Assembly (NCBI GenBank): GCA_907163375.1
Contig: CAJQUW010015371.1
Coordinates: 682,001-746,000 of the forward strand
DNA length: 64,000 nt
Source of the DNA: Prostheceraeus crozeri
Lineage: Eukaryota > Platyhelminthes > Polycladida > Euryleptidae
Direction of reading: 5' to 3'
A program made the translations under genes and the position numbers. The notes below the pieces were generated by a model, which saw only the letters and a program-made list of their open reading frames with translations, searched no databases and was not told the DNA's origin. Position 1 is the stretch's first letter. Each line of letters opens with the position of its first letter. This document shows positions 24,057 through 35,945 of the stretch, in pieces.

Positions 24057-25257
24057 GTAAAGCCCATGCAGCGTGTTGAAACCTATCAGAGAGGACTACC
24101 CGTTGAGTACTAAAACAATTGTCAGCTGACGCAGTTTTTAAAAAAATCATGATCCTTCGTAAGCTAGCATTCTCTACTTCGACAACTGAAAAATGCGTGG
24201 GCTCTCACTTCAAAATAAGTAATACTTCCAGCGATAATAAATGATTTTTTCTCGGACTAAATCGGAAATGACGTTATACCCTGAACATGAATTTCCAAGA
24301 CATTAAGTAATTTACCTAGATTCGATTTAGTGAATGGCGAAAGTCTACACTTCATAGCGTTTTGCAAAGTGTACTGCAAAGCATTCTTGCATCGTTTTCT
24401 CGCTCTAGCAAATTTTCGGTATCTAAGCGATCTGACGGATGATGTGGCGGATAATTCATGTGGAGTTTTATGAATCAATTTGCTCTTCAACGCGTCAGGA
24501 GAATCTAATTGAATAAAAAAATGTTTGAAATGTAATGTATTTCATGTAAATATTTTGACATATCCTGTCCAATCCTATGAAAAAATTCAGATTTGCCAAT
24601 CTTCCTGCTGAAAACTGTCAAAATGGTTTTTGAAAACACAACTTGCATCAGTGACTGATGATCAGTTGAGTGCAGGTATTGATGTTGAAAGATGTGAACC
24701 AGACCTGCTGACGACTTCTGATATTGGATGAAATGGCAGCCAGTCAGGTCTGTTCACTGTTTTTCAGATAAGGATGCAGCTCAATATTTAAGCATTTTAA
24801 TTACTTAAGTCGACTAATAGTGCAATAAAGAAAATTGGGATTAGTCTGAAAATGCAGCAGCCGAGTAAAATTATTAGCTCTTACATTATGGATTACAAAA
24901 AATAATAATTTGCTGAATGTTTACACGAACTTCTTGATTAGCACTAGGAGTAATTGAAAGAGTAACTCATGTCAAGAGCTCCAACAACAAGAGAGTGCTG
25001 AAAAGTAGGAAATAATATTCAGATTTGTATAGTTGATATTTCTTGCAAGCAGTTACACGGAGAAATATCCGTTAGAAGCAATAATAAGATAGAATATACG
25101 AGTAGTAAAGATTATATATGCTATTTTCAACCTCAAACAAGTTATTATCTAGCTTGTGTATTGTTCGAGGATAAGTGACGACCACAAGAGAGAAATTGCC
25201 TTGCTAGTATTTTAACAATTTTCTGTGTCCTAATGCGCTTTTGTTTCTTTTTTTCAG
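24057..25257 (+). other. Intron of gene A
   Basis: No gene seen. At 24692-24760 an imperfect inverted repeat (CAGACCTG ... CAGGTCTG, extended to GTGAA/TTCAC) encloses about 43 nt. Acceptor TTTTTTTCAG ends at 25257. Confidence 0.55.
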
Positions 25258-25445
25258 AATATTGATTTCAATGTGATCAAAGATGTGTATTCTGAAATGA
25301 AGAACGTTGCATTCGTTTTGGAAGAAGAGAACCGAATTGTTGAGCGATTCTGGGTAGCTGAATTGCCTCCAATGGATCGGGAAGGTCGGTACTACGATCC
25401 CACCACTCAAAATCAACTGACAGAATCCCAAGGAGAAGTAGAACG
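25258..25445 (+). CDS. Gene A exon 10
   Basis: 62 codons plus 2 nt, from phase 0 to phase 2. A helix (NIDFNVIKDVYSEMKNVAFV) leads to an aromatic patch, RFWVAELPPMDREGRYYDP. This is the least coiled-coil-like part of the protein and the best string for a homology search. Confidence 0.85.
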
Positions 25446-25840
25446 GTAAATTTAATCACGTTAATCCTTTTAAAATTTCAAATCAATGAAATTATCAAAT
25501 AATTTCGAATTGTCACATTTTCTGCAAGTTTGCAGATTAGCAGATGGTAACTTAGTAAGCCGCTTCAGGATTGAGAATCCCCCGGACTTCTCCCGAAATA
25601 CGGATACGAGTATTTTAGATCAATATTGATAATGCCAGTTGTGCTTGTTGTGAGGATGTCTTGGTTTGACATAGTTTAGTTGGGAAGAACCGAGTTTTGC
25701 TGAATATTCAACATCTATTTTTCTCATCGCGATATCTTTTGATCAGTCTTTGGAGATGATCTTTAGTCAAATGAATCTATAGATAATTAACAACAATGAA
25801 ATTAGATAAACGATAGATCAAATTGCCATGCAAAAGATGT

Positions 25841-25913
25841 GCGGCTGGTAGGATTCGAACCTACGACCAAGGTTAACTAGACCTGTGCTCTAACCACCTG
25901 AGCTACGAGCCAC
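25841..25913 (-). tRNA. tRNA-like gene, anticodon AGT (Thr) if real, possibly a pseudogene
   Basis: 73 nt on the minus strand. The D arm GCTC/GAGC and the T arm GTAGG-TTCGAAT-CCTAC are perfect. The acceptor stem GTGGCTC/CAGCCGC pairs at 6 of 7 positions, one of them G-T. The anticodon stem CAGGT/ACCTT has one mismatch, with loop CTAGTTA giving AGT. A box (TAGCTCAGGTGG) and B box (GGTTCGAATCC) are canonical. No T-run terminator is obvious directly downstream. The mismatches leave open a tRNA pseudogene or SINE head inside an intron. Confidence 0.55.
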
Positions 25914-26369
25914 TTACGCGACTCTGTCAGTTGGCAGGATCAAACCCTCACCACCACACATCAGTTGTCAAGGCAATAATAATCAATGAATAAATAACAC
26001 GTCACAATTGTGACCGCCGACATTAAGGCATTAAGTAATTCACAATTCAAAAAGACAAGCCTTCAATTCCATGTTTTGTTTTCCTTGAAATTCTTTTGAA
26101 TTAATTTATGCATTACTTGTCAATAGATTCAATTACCTGAAGATGATCTGCATATGCTGATCGAAACATCACATCGTAGAGGAAAGAAAATATATTAAGA
26201 ATCTCAAATTATACATCTCACGTATTTGTGCCCCTCCAGTGCGATGGTTTCCGAATTCCCTCTTGTTTTCTCATGCCTCACTCTTGTAACTGGAGATGAA
26301 GTCACTAGTTGTGACTGAAACTAACTACTGCTTTTTATATAAAAAATACTAGTAACAAAACAAAAACAG

Positions 26370-26740
26370 GAAGAGAGAATACTAGGGTGCGAGAACAACT
26401 TGATGAGGAGATTGTGCAAAGTGAAGCTGATCGAGAGGAGGCGGTTGTCAGAATTGAGAAAGGAGATGGGAATGAGAAGATCGGTGACATAGAAAATTGT
26501 GGCAAAGCGATTGTGTTGGCGGGACATGGCAACGATGAGCGAGGAGAGATTGTCGATGCGAGTGGAGCACAATTAAGAGACGTGTACACAGAAAGAGGAA
26601 GACTAAGAATCCGATGGCGTGAGAAGAGACCTATAGAGAGCGGAAGAGGATTGGAGAAGATCGAGAACAACGGCTGAAGACAGAGAAGAATGGAAAAAGA
26701 CTGTCAACAAAGTGGTGAGATCATGGAGTGTGAGACATTG
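26370..26740 (+). mobile_element. LINE C-terminal fragment
   Basis: The plus frames read LAGHGNDERGEIVDASGAQL, then ERGRLRIRWREK, then (shifted) AEDREEWKKTVNKV. This is the order of the LINE tail GHVARMDDER ... RGRPRKRWRDD ... DREEWRKLV common in invertebrate LINEs. It is purine-rich and frameshifted, has no RT core, and is 5'-truncated as is usual for LINE copies. Confidence 0.65.
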
Positions 26741-27011
26741 ACTTCGCATATTATCGTCCTGGCAAACATTCGATGCTATGGTGTATATGTTGTGTGTGTC
26801 ATTGTTAACTGTTGACATTTGCAATTTGCATTGTGCTTGACATGAGTTTCCCCTACCCCATTGTCTGAGATCATGGGGATGTTAACATAAAAATTAAAAA
26901 ATCATATTTAACATCATCTCACTTGAATCGTTTCAAAATTTACAAAGCAACATTTCTACACATCGAGATGTGAATATATTCAAATAGCATGTTTTCTTTT
27001 ATGTTGTCTAG

Positions 27012-27121
27012 TCTTCGTGGAGCGAATCGTCTTCTTCAGAGTATGTTGACGCAGGAAAAACGACGGTATGAAGATACGGACCGGGCTAGAAATCAGTTGG
27101 AATGTGCTTTAGTGGAAAGGC
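27012..27121 (+). CDS. Gene A exon 11
   Basis: It completes an Arg codon and reads RLRGANRLLQSMLTQEKRRY then a charged coiled coil (TDRARNQLECALVER). The donor GTAAGT at 27122 is strong. If it is not used, the frame stays open to TAA at 27256-27258 and adds SSHVLRDLHVELYALCTISG and more, a possible alternative C-terminus. Confidence 0.82.
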
Positions 27122-27474
27122 GTAAGTCATCGCATGTTTTACGTGACTTGCACGTTGAGCTCTACGCTTTGTGTACGATCAGTGGCGTTGCCTGCTACCC
27201 GGCCATAGGCCTTCGCTCCATGATGGATTCATATTTCTCTAACGGACAGCATGAATAATCGAAATACATGTGTGAAAAAGTGCATTGGCCGATTGCTTTT
27301 GAAATTCATCTGAAATCTACGTTTTCGTTATACCGAAACTACCGATTTAGTTAGAAGAAAGTTATTGATGATCAAGTATGCCAAATAATTAGTAAGGCAT
27401 CCTGAACTTTCCATGCAAAGTGTTGTGATGCTAGTTTTACATAGAGTTGATTTTGAATTTTTATCAATTACTTT

Positions 27475-27676
27475 TGGCTTTTTTTCTATTCTTTTTTGTG
27501 AAAAACGCCTCAAAATAGGTATAAAATTCTTTTTCTTGTACGACGTTTCGGAAGTCTTGGTCACGTACAAAGACATGCACGTACGTGACCAAGACTTCCG
27601 AAACGTCGTACAAGTAAAAGAATTTTATACCTGTTTTGAGGCGTTTTTCGCAAAAAAAAGAATAGAAAAAAAGTAA
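27475..27676. repeat. Long palindrome, PLE-tail-like
   Basis: Arms of about 95 bp (27475-27568 and 27581-27676) with few mismatches are separated by 12 bp. The inner arm reads GACTTCCGAAACGTCGTAC, like the sequence between the RT gene and terminal repeat of many PLEs. Both strands give similar short ORFs purely because of the symmetry. It is probably two inverted PLE ends left after truncation. Confidence 0.6.
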
Positions 27677-27950
27677 AATAAAAGGTATGGCCAAGCTTCT
27701 AAAACAGATACTTTTGACTTGACTCGATTATAGTAGGCTACCTAAAGCATTGCCTTCGTCATGGTTGCAGTCGCATAAATGATGAAATAACTGAGACTCT
27801 GAAGAACTATCAATCAACCGATCCATTTTCTAAATAAATGCTGGCACTCTCAATGCTGCCTTTTAATTATGTCGTAGGGCCTTGAAGTGTCTCGTAATTA
27901 TGACTTCGCTTGGAAATTGATAATTCCATCCGCTCTACGAAAAGTAATGT

Positions 27951-28024
27951 GTAGGCTGCGCTGAGATTCGAGCTCACATCAGCTGTACTAGTGAGCACTC
28001 CATCACAGGGCTACAATAACAGCT
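27951..28024 (-). repeat. tRNA-like sequence
   Basis: On the minus strand an A-box-like TAGCCCTGTGATGGAGTGC and a B-box-like AGCTCGAATCTCAG lie at tRNA spacing, but the stems pair poorly. Likely a SINE head or tRNA pseudogene. Confidence 0.4.
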
Positions 28025-29562
28025 CGAGAGATGAAAATTGATTGATTGCATGTCTCAGCCATGGCGAGCTCATGAAAAGAATTCCAAGAATTTAGAGGAG
28101 ACAAGGAGCTGCACTTCTTCCTGTGCTCGGGCCTGAATTTTAGGAAGCACGACCGGGTCACTTGTTTTCAAAGTAGCATTGACATCCTCTGAATCGTGTG
28201 TGCCTTGATGCATTGCATTGATGCAGAATCAAGTCTAATTTGTTAGGTTTAGTCATGTCTATCATGACGAACACCAATAATATGATACCTTGTTGGCTAG
28301 GAAATGAGCCTCCACGATAAACACGCATAACCTTCTCCATAAGGGAGATTCTTTTAATGGATTTAAAGACTAGCGCAGAACACAAATACTGCACAGAACA
28401 ACTCATGAAAAACGATTTCTGCGAGAAGCGACATGTGGTAATTTTCGAGGCATTTTGACTGTAGTGCAGGATATTGATAATATGGGAATTTCCTCTGCGA
28501 GCGCGAGTTACAGCTGCGATCTGAAGAGCAAGCACTCATTGCGTTAGCATATTTAAATTTATAAACACGCTTATTTACGAAAATAAATTCAATTCTGATT
28601 ATTGTGATTTGATGGCAGCGGGTACGAAAAATTCGGGCATTAGCTAACGGGCCAATGTTTCCCACCCTGTGAGAGCTCTTACACTAAGGGAAAAGGAAGT
28701 ACTGTCTGTACATAACAATGTTCAACAATAACTTTTAACTTGCCTTAATTCTTTACATGAAAATTGAATCTTCCGAAGAATTCAGTTGTTTTAAATTGTC
28801 ATGAAAAAAAGCAGTCATCTAAAAATTGAAATAATATATTTTATAACATCCTGAATTATATCATATATTTATTAAAAATTAACAAAACTGTCTTAAGTCC
28901 ACTAATCGGCAAATAATCGGCCGATCTTCGCTGTAGCGTGTCTATCGACCGATTCATCGGTATACCTCTAGTAGAATACTAATGAATGTTGATATTTTTT
29001 GATGAATGTCTACGCCGAAGGCCTTGCAAGCACGAAAGAGTGCGCCACTGGTCATGATTGACGGTGCGGTGCCGACTACGGAACCGCATTGCAGTTACTT
29101 TTTGTGAACTCAATTTTTGAAACAATTACACAGTCAGCTTGCAAGACCAGGCTTCTTGCCCTTCCTATTTGTCATCACGTAATTGTGACTGTATTGTAAT
29201 ATGCCGCAATTTTGGGACACGTTGGGATGAGATAATTTGCCTGCACTGCAACGGGACGGGATCTCAGGAGATATCTCCATGCTCTTTCAAGCGATCTTCG
29301 AAGACGCTTCATTTCTATCAGCTAATGTGCTAGCATTTGCTAATTGCAATTTTGTTGCGTCATTAGAATATTTAACAATGTCTCTGGATATACATGTATT
29401 TATTATTGTTGACGAAATGAATTAACTTGTATTTGCTTGTGACTATCTTATCAATGTTCTTGTAACATTGCAATGATGATTTTCATTGTTACAATGTGGA
29501 CATTATTATTCATTATAGCACACACATTTCAATTATCTTGAACCCTGTTTTTTGTTTTCCAG

Positions 29563-29645
29563 TATCCACGACGGAACAGGTTCTGTCAGTGGCCCGAGAC
29601 AATTTCCAACACATGGCAGACAAGAGTATGGACAGGACGAACTAA
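29563..29645 (+). CDS. Gene A terminal exon
   Basis: It completes a Leu codon and encodes STTEQVLSVARDNFQHMADK and SMDRTN before TAA at 29643-29645. A single phase-matching frame links it to exon 11. It is short, so it rests on the strong acceptor and correct phase. A variant poly(A) signal ATTAAA lies at 30025-30030. Confidence 0.7.
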
Positions 29646-30738
29646 ACTCTTTTATCAGATCCTAATCAATTTAGTATTCACCTCTGTCTTTTCCCTATGT
29701 CCAAGACCAAGAAATTTAGTTCTTTATTTAAATATAGTTTTCTACTTCAAACAAACGTTTTCTGGTGTACAAATGATTGAAGAGATAGAAAGCAAAACGC
29801 TATATTGAAATGCAAACCATGTTTGAAAAATCGACGATGATCCTCAGAAATAGTCCTTGGGGGTAGATAGATGTTCTGAGTAAATTGATTTGTAGACAGC
29901 ATTGCAGATACTATATGGCATTGACTTAAATATTTGGTTTTGATGCTAAACGATATCTGCTTTTGATAACTACCGCTGACGTTTGAATGCAAAACGCGAT
30001 AAGTGCTTTGATTAGACGAGAAATATTAAATTATTATTCACAATTTTTCTTCCTATAGCTAATTGCGAGCCCTAGCCAAAAGACTCATTCAGTGTTGCTT
30101 TGAAATCAATATGATATCTCATTTCCATTTCTCGGATTTATCCTGAACTCTTCGTAGCTATCAGCCCAGATTTCGAATGAACTGTGATAGATTTTCATTC
30201 ATCGGTACAGGAATCAATGACGTATTGTCCCTCCACTCTAATCGTAGTGATGTTTGCACCATGAGCATGGAGGAATTAGTGATATGTCAGTTGAGGCAAT
30301 TATTTCATGGGGCTAAACAGGTTAATTTTACATTAATAATGGAAGGATGGAGTCCATAAATCGATTACAGTGTGGGGCAAACGACGATCAGACGGGAATT
30401 TCAAATTGCAATTGCACCCAAAATTAGGCCTATTTCAGAGTCCGAGGGCTTAATTGGGTTAACTCACCAGAAAGCCTATAATCTCTCGAAAACAGCGAGT
30501 GACGTTCTCACAGGGTTCAAGCGCCTGAGGACATCGCAAAATTTTCATTGATATGATTCGAATTAAAAAATCAGACTTACCGTAGGTACATCACTTATTA
30601 ATTTAGGAGCACAGACGTGCTACACCCATGAGCACGTGGCTGAATAGTTCAATAATTTGCGGAGTTTGAATGTAAAGCGCATATGTAGGCTAGGCGTGCA
30701 TGCATGGTATACCATGCGTAGATACGCACGTATACGTA
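29646..30738. other. 3' UTR or flank of gene A, then intergenic
   Basis: No further gene. ATTAAA at 30025-30030 could be the gene A poly(A) signal. TTAA preceded by GGG at 30457-30462 was considered as a piggyBac edge but has no partner. Confidence 0.45.
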
Positions 30739-32640
30739 GATGCCCGAGGTGGTGATTTTCACCACCCGCCAAAAAAGTGAAAAAGATGATGTTAGACTAC
30801 ATTCATATACTTTCTATTGAAGCAATTATGCAGTTTTTTGCACTCTGAACATATATTAATATAGTGTCAATGAAATTAGGCCTATTGCGATTGGCAGGTC
30901 ACACAAACAACTACTGTGCTGGTATGACTTGCGCAGACATTGGATTCACAAACCGAACAGTATTTTGTCGCCTTGTTTGCAGCTCTGGCATGTTTGTCGA
31001 TCCTGAAGATTTCGCACCTCCCGCTAACACTTGCTGGGGGTGCTGTGAGTCCATGGTCACGCCCTACTCCAAGGAATTGCCTCATCAATTCCACATCGAC
31101 AGGTTTCCTTCCTGTAGTTTGCGACAGACGATGAGACACATTCTCTTTGCAAAGGAGTTTGGCTAGATCCAACAGCAGCCTGTATCGCCGGCCGCCTGTT
31201 GCCTTTGGGTGCTTTCAGGGTTACAGATGGTGTAGATAGTGCAAGTGTTTATTGTCGTTATATCCAAAATGTTCTGAAAATGAACCATCGGCCACCGCTG
31301 AGTGCGATTTCTGACTGTGTATTTTTTGCACATCTGATCGATTGAGTCGACCCCGGTTTGGTTCTGTTGTATTCCAGGATCATATCTGGCTTGTGCGGGT
31401 CATCATTGCTTATCGCCCTGTCATGGTGTTCACTGGAGATCATAAACACCTTCATTTTCTTTGGCTTGATAGCAGCACTGGGTATATTCGCATCATTTCC
31501 ACCGAAAGCAAACTCAGTATATTTGTTGCTCGATTTTGGTGCAGCACGGCTGGAATTTCTCGACGATTTGCCATCATAGTACCAAGGTAAGTGAGCTGAT
31601 GATCATTCAGCAGTTTCGATGCAATTTCAAGGCTGCTGAAGTACCTGTCTCCCGTTATGTTGCATCCAGAACCCGAAAAGGTGGCAACCAAATCAAGCGT
31701 GCGGATTTCCCTTGTAGATATACTGGCATTCAGCATCTGCTGACCAGCGAATTAGCTCACGCAAACTTGCCTGGCTTTTGAGGGTTGTATACACGATTAG
31801 GAGATCGGCATCGTGATGCTACAAGTTGCTCATCCACTGTAATGAATCCACTCGGCGAAAAGTATCTACTTATAGTTTGCTGTTCCAAGTATCCCAGAAC
31901 TCGCGTATAGGGGCAAAACGATCCAATTGTTTTCTTTCGATCTCTTGTTGAGCTATCGTCAAACCTCATCACACGTGTCCATAGGTCGAAAGTATTTCGA
32001 CTCATCACTGTGCGATAGAACGTCGACGAAGTTTCAGTAAATAGGTCACGAGCTGGCAGGCTTTGATCATGACTTGCTCCACGAAAATACATAACTCCAA
32101 TTGCTGCTTTCAGACTGGAGAGGGTGAGTTCTGCAGTGTCGATTCCTGGCTCAACTGCCTTCATGCGAGAATACTCAACAATCTCCAGCTCTGAGTCAGG
32201 TAAGAATTTTCCCCAGATTTCGATCAAAGAGTCCTTTCGTACCTCAGGTCGGGGACCGCACTGCTCATGAATAACATTCTCTTGTCTTCTTCGACCTTGA
32301 CAAGGTGGGACAGGGCTCCAATCCATGCCATTCTTATCTAATCATTCATTGTCCTGCCTTGCTGCATGTCCATGAGATTGTCCTCGACCAAGTCCCCGAC
32401 CACGACCTCTGCCTGCTTCGATTGTACCAATATGAGAATGTCCTCTACCACGACCGTGCCCGTACATGTTATCTGTGACTGTCTCTCGATCGTTGGTGTT
32501 CGTGTACATCTTCAATATTTTCTGCCTCACTCTCTTGTTGATCTTGGTCGGATTCGCTATCCTCATTTTCGGATGACATTTCAGTGATAGCTGCAACTGC
32601 CTGAGCAAGCGCGAGACGTCGCGGACGATTCATTGCTGAC
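30739..32640 (-). mobile_element. piggyBac element 3, decayed
   Basis: Minus-strand transposase remains fill 30882-32633. GGTGGTGATTTTCACCACC at 30748-30766 is a perfect subterminal-type hairpin, with CCCGAG just outside it, so the 3' end is probably near 30739. TTAA is no longer visible there, and I found no partner end on the right, where a PLE follows within about 150 bp. It is older than elements 1, 2 and 4. Confidence 0.75.
30882..32633 (-). pseudogene. piggyBac transposase 3, broken
   Basis: It starts at ATG 32633 with MNRPRRLALAQAVAAIT and an acidic N-terminus. The core at 31757-32326 includes FITVDEQL, the next piece (31452-31736) has ITGDRYFSS, and the next (31258-31455) has MILEYNRTK followed by a lost third catalytic Asp. 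The C-terminal Cys-rich domain is CSVCESNVCASH and CVTC near 30890. Several frameshifts and stops separate the pieces. Confidence 0.85.
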
Positions 32641-32770
32641 ATGTATCGATGAATGAATTACATGCATTCTCAACTTTTCCTTGATAACAATTGTCAATAG
32701 CGTCTGCTGACTAATCGAGGTTGACTGCCAATAAGATTTGCGCAGACCGACTACACTGAAAATTCATCAC

Positions 32771-34164
32771 ACTGATGACGCCTCAAGTAAACAATGACGT
32801 TTTTTCAACGGTTGAAATTATCGTTGAAAAGTTTATTAGCAGCAAACATGTTTCAGTAGGCAAGCTACCATCATCAGTGACAACGGTCAATAAACAAGGA
32901 TGCAATATATACAGTGCGAATGAGACAAGAAAAATCAATATAGGAAGAGCGGCTGTGATTGGCTGCGGTTATTCATTAGGTACTGTGAATGAAGGAATGA
33001 CTTTATGTACAATGATTCAGCAATTTTCGTGTATGGAGTGCGAATGAGAATTTTAAAATTATCTTTATTTGGGATGTGAACATGAAGAGATATTTCGGAT
33101 GCTGGCCGACCTTTCACGTGTTCGTTTATCCTAGTGAAAATATGGCGACGGGTTTCACCGACGTAGCATTGACTGCAATGCTCACAAGTATACTTATACA
33201 CTACGGAAGATAACTCATTGAAAGGAATTTTATCTTTAATGCTTATCATGTTTTGTGTTTTATATGTGTTCAATGCAATTCTTAAAATACTATTTTCTAA
33301 AGCACTATTTATGTGGCGAATATCACGTTTTATTCGAGAAAGAAGAGTTGAAACATAGGGGAGCTTCCAAAATATTTCAGTTTTTTCGCTAGATTCTATT
33401 TTAGTCTTAGGATTATCACAACGCTCAAAGACTTTATTTATTCTATCCGGATGATATCCGTTTTGAATAAAAATATTCCTAACTTTGTTTTTGTTATAAT
33501 CGCGGTCGGCAGGGAGACTGCTTAGTTTTTGAGATCTATTGTACAAGGCTTTAATCGCGTTGTTCTTATAAGAGTCAGGACTGTAGGAGTTGCTATGAGT
33601 ATACAATAAAGTATTGGTTTCTTTTGTTATCCAATTGGTTTCAAATTTGCCATTTTTTATGAAAATATTCATATCTAGAAAATTGATAGAGTCATTTATG
33701 GGTTCTTCTATCGTAAATTGAAGAGATGAATTAACAGCATTGAGCTGGTCTAAAAAAGTGAGGGCTTCGGTTCGAGACCGAAAGACTACTAAAATATCGT
33801 CGACGTACCTAATGTAAAAGTCCGGCATTTGCATTTTACTTTCTATAATATTTAAAGAGAATTCAGCCATAAGAGGTGCAAGGGAGGATCCCATACTCAT
33901 TCCTTCTTTTTGAAGGTAGTTTCTACTGTTGAACAGGAACGGCACATTAGTGCAAGCGAGTTGCAAGAGAGTACGCAAAGTATTATCATTAATAGGAAAT
34001 CTATCAAAATTGACTAAGCTAATTATATGGTCGATAGTGTCATTGACTGGAATATTAGTGAAAAGTTGAACAGCATCGAAACTAACTAAGTAAGGATTTT
34101 CATACGGAAAATCGAAAGAGTTAATTTTTCTTTGAGCTGTAAAGCTATCCTTAGTTGAAAAAGA
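32771..34164 (-). mobile_element. Penelope-like element copy 1 (3' part)
   Basis: A minus-strand open frame runs from about 34140 down to TAA near 32935. It includes SFDAVQLFTNIPVND, GMSMGSSLAPLMAEF, the catalytic YVDD at 33796-33807 and a GIY-YIG endonuclease (VYKYTCEHCSQCYVGETRR, about 33125-33210). This RT plus GIY-YIG order defines EN+ Penelope-like retroelements. The 5' part is absent. The arm 33450-34164 is the reverse complement of part of copy 2 and looks identical. A ribozyme-like motif lies in its tail. Confidence 0.9.
32846..32877 (-). ncRNA. Hammerhead-ribozyme-like motif in PLE tail
   Basis: The minus strand carries CTGATGA (32877-32871), a GTAG/CTAC stem with loop CTTGC, then GAAAC (32854-32850). 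PLE terminal repeats are known to encode minimal hammerheads with a CUGANGA-stem II-GAAA core. Here an extra base lies between the core and stem II, and stems I and III are not clear, so activity is doubtful. Confidence 0.35.
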
Positions 34165-35779
34165 AAGGGCAATTCAAAACCCTCCACAAAGTCCACAATG
34201 AGAATATGGCAAAAGTCGAATCAACCAACGAAGCACTCAGAACCTTCGAAAGTACCTGCCAACCAGATGTCCTTCCGATCATCCAAGTCCTAAGTCAATC
34301 TTCCAATGTCAAAACAATCGATCGAATCAAACTACAACACTCAAAGAAGTTAGAGAATCTACAATTCCACTCTCAAGCTGAAGCTGATCCCGAACCTTCC
34401 ACAAAACTGAGAATCGTCAACCTGTCCAAAAGAGTCCTGACCGATCAGGAGAAGGAGGCGCTGACATATGGTCTTGGAATGTGTTGGCCCTGCAAACCGA
34501 ACGAGATGAAGCTCAAGATAGAAGGTGAAGCAATTTTCAAGCGTATCAAGTCCCTCGAACAACTACAAGAAAAAGAAGAAGACGTGAAGTTTCTTATCAA
34601 GTCGACAATCAGACTCATATTGAAGAAGAAGCAAAGTATCCCAAGGAAAATCATACAAATGATGAAGACTCTCAAGGCCATCTGCAAAGAAAAGGATCTC
34701 TACATCACAAAACCGGACAAAGGCAATTGCGTGGTCCTCATGGACAAAGACCAGTACATTAAGAAGATGGAGAAACTGCTCGAGTCACCTAAATTTTCCC
34801 AAATTCCAACCAATAAGAAGAATGTTTTCATTTCAAAGGAAACTCAAGTCAACAACAAGCTACTCCAACTCAAGAACAATAGGCAACTCACCGATTCTCA
34901 ATACAAGCTGCTGCGAAGTACCGGTTGCCAGCCAAGCAGACTCTACGGTCTTCCTAAACTGCACAACAAACGTCAATGATCCTCCAATGAGACCGATCCT
35001 GTCAATGACTACTCCTTCTGCAAAAACATTTGCGACTGGCTTCTTGCTCACCTAAAACCTATTTTGCCAAAGTCTTTTTCAACTAAGGATAGCTTTACAG
35101 CTCAAAGAAAAATTAACTCTTTCGATTTTCCGTATGAAAATCCTTACTTAGTTAGTTTCGATGCTGTTCAACTTTTCACTAATATTCCAGTCAATGACAC
35201 TATCGACCATATAATTAGCTTAGTCAATTTTGATAGATTTCCTATTAATGATAATACTTTGCGTACTCTCTTGCAACTCGCTTGCACTAATGTGCCGTTC
35301 CTGTTCAACAGTAGAAACTACCTTCAAAAAGAAGGAATGAGTATGGGATCCTCCCTTGCACCTCTTATGGCTGAATTCTCTTTAAATATTATAGAAAGTA
35401 AAATGCAAATGCCGGACTTTTACATTAGGTACGTCGACGATATTTTAGTAGTCTTTCGGTCTCGAACCGAAGCCCTCACTTTTTTAGACCAGCTCAATGC
35501 TGTTAATTCATCTCTTCAATTTACGATAGAAGAACCCATAAATGACTCTATCAATTTTCTAGATATGAATATTTTCATAAAAAATGGCAAATTTGAAACC
35601 AATTGGATAACAAAAGAAACCAATACTTTATTGTATACTCATAGCAACTCCTACAGTCCTGACTCTTATAAGAACAACGCGATTAAAGCCTTGTACAATA
35701 GATCTCAAAAACTAAGCAGTCTCCCTGCCGACCGCGATTATAACAAAAACAAAGTTAGGAATATTTTTATTCAAAACGG
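34155..35779 (+). mobile_element. Penelope-like element copy 2 (5' part)
   Basis: 34155-34979 encodes the N-terminal part, with TKPDKGNCVVLMD and GLPKLHN, typical PLE RT motifs. 35064 onward encodes SFDAVQLFTNIP, GMSMGSSLAPLM and YVDD (35430-35441). One frame break separates them near 34975-35010. The copy stops at 35779, before the GIY-YIG domain, where unrelated sequence begins. It faces copy 1 head to head across about 0.9 kb. Confidence 0.9.
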
Positions 35780-35945
35780 GCCTTATTGCATACGCAATTC
35801 TACCTTTCTTACGCATGCGTAGTAGTTCTCCTAATCAGTAGGTGGCATTCTGGTACGCAAATGACCTTTTTCGCGCAATCTATTTTAAGGAAGAGAAAAC
35901 TTGACGTCACATGGGATGTGATTCCCTTGGGAGTGACACAAGCAT

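Larger units (their letters stand above)
25446..27011 (+). other. Intron of gene A carrying a tRNA-like gene and LINE tail
   Basis: Outside those two listed features it is A+T-rich and empty. Acceptor TTGTCTAG ends at 27011. Confidence 0.55.
27122..29562 (+). other. Last intron of gene A
   Basis: It contains a long palindrome and a tRNA-like repeat, listed separately. The rest shows no supported gene. It ends in TTTTGTTTTCCAG at 29550-29562. Confidence 0.55.
3877..29645 (+). other. Gene A span: long coiled-coil scaffold protein, 12 exons, 5' end missing
   Basis: The exons are 3877-4314, 5564-6994, 9919-10158, 10591-10740, 10807-11018, 17101-17651, 19117-19443, 19510-19611, 23887-24056, 25258-25445, 27012-27121 and 29563-29645. 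Each inner border is AG/GT and all phases fit: the sum is 4002 nt, or 1333 codons plus TAA. The protein is mostly heptad coiled coil rich in E, K, Q, R and L. Two blocks, LRTELEASIKENDRLREAL and LRMQLERSIESNRKLQTQL, resemble a motif I associate with CDK5RAP2, myomegalin and AKAP9, centrosome and Golgi microtubule scaffolds. That family call is inference; generic coiled coils can mimic it. No promoter or start codon is in the window. Confidence 0.8.

Noticed and set aside
24692-24760. Inverted repeat considered as a microRNA precursor
   Set aside because: The arms are only 13-14 bp with a 43-nt loop, too short for a miRNA hairpin.
27413-27694. Similar ORFs on opposite strands in the 27.5-kb palindrome
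   Set aside because: Their likeness is a direct result of the inverted repeat and they have no coding features of their own.
30457-30462. GGGTTAA as the left edge of piggyBac 3
   Set aside because: It is about 280 bp outside the hairpin and has no matching inverted end on the other side.
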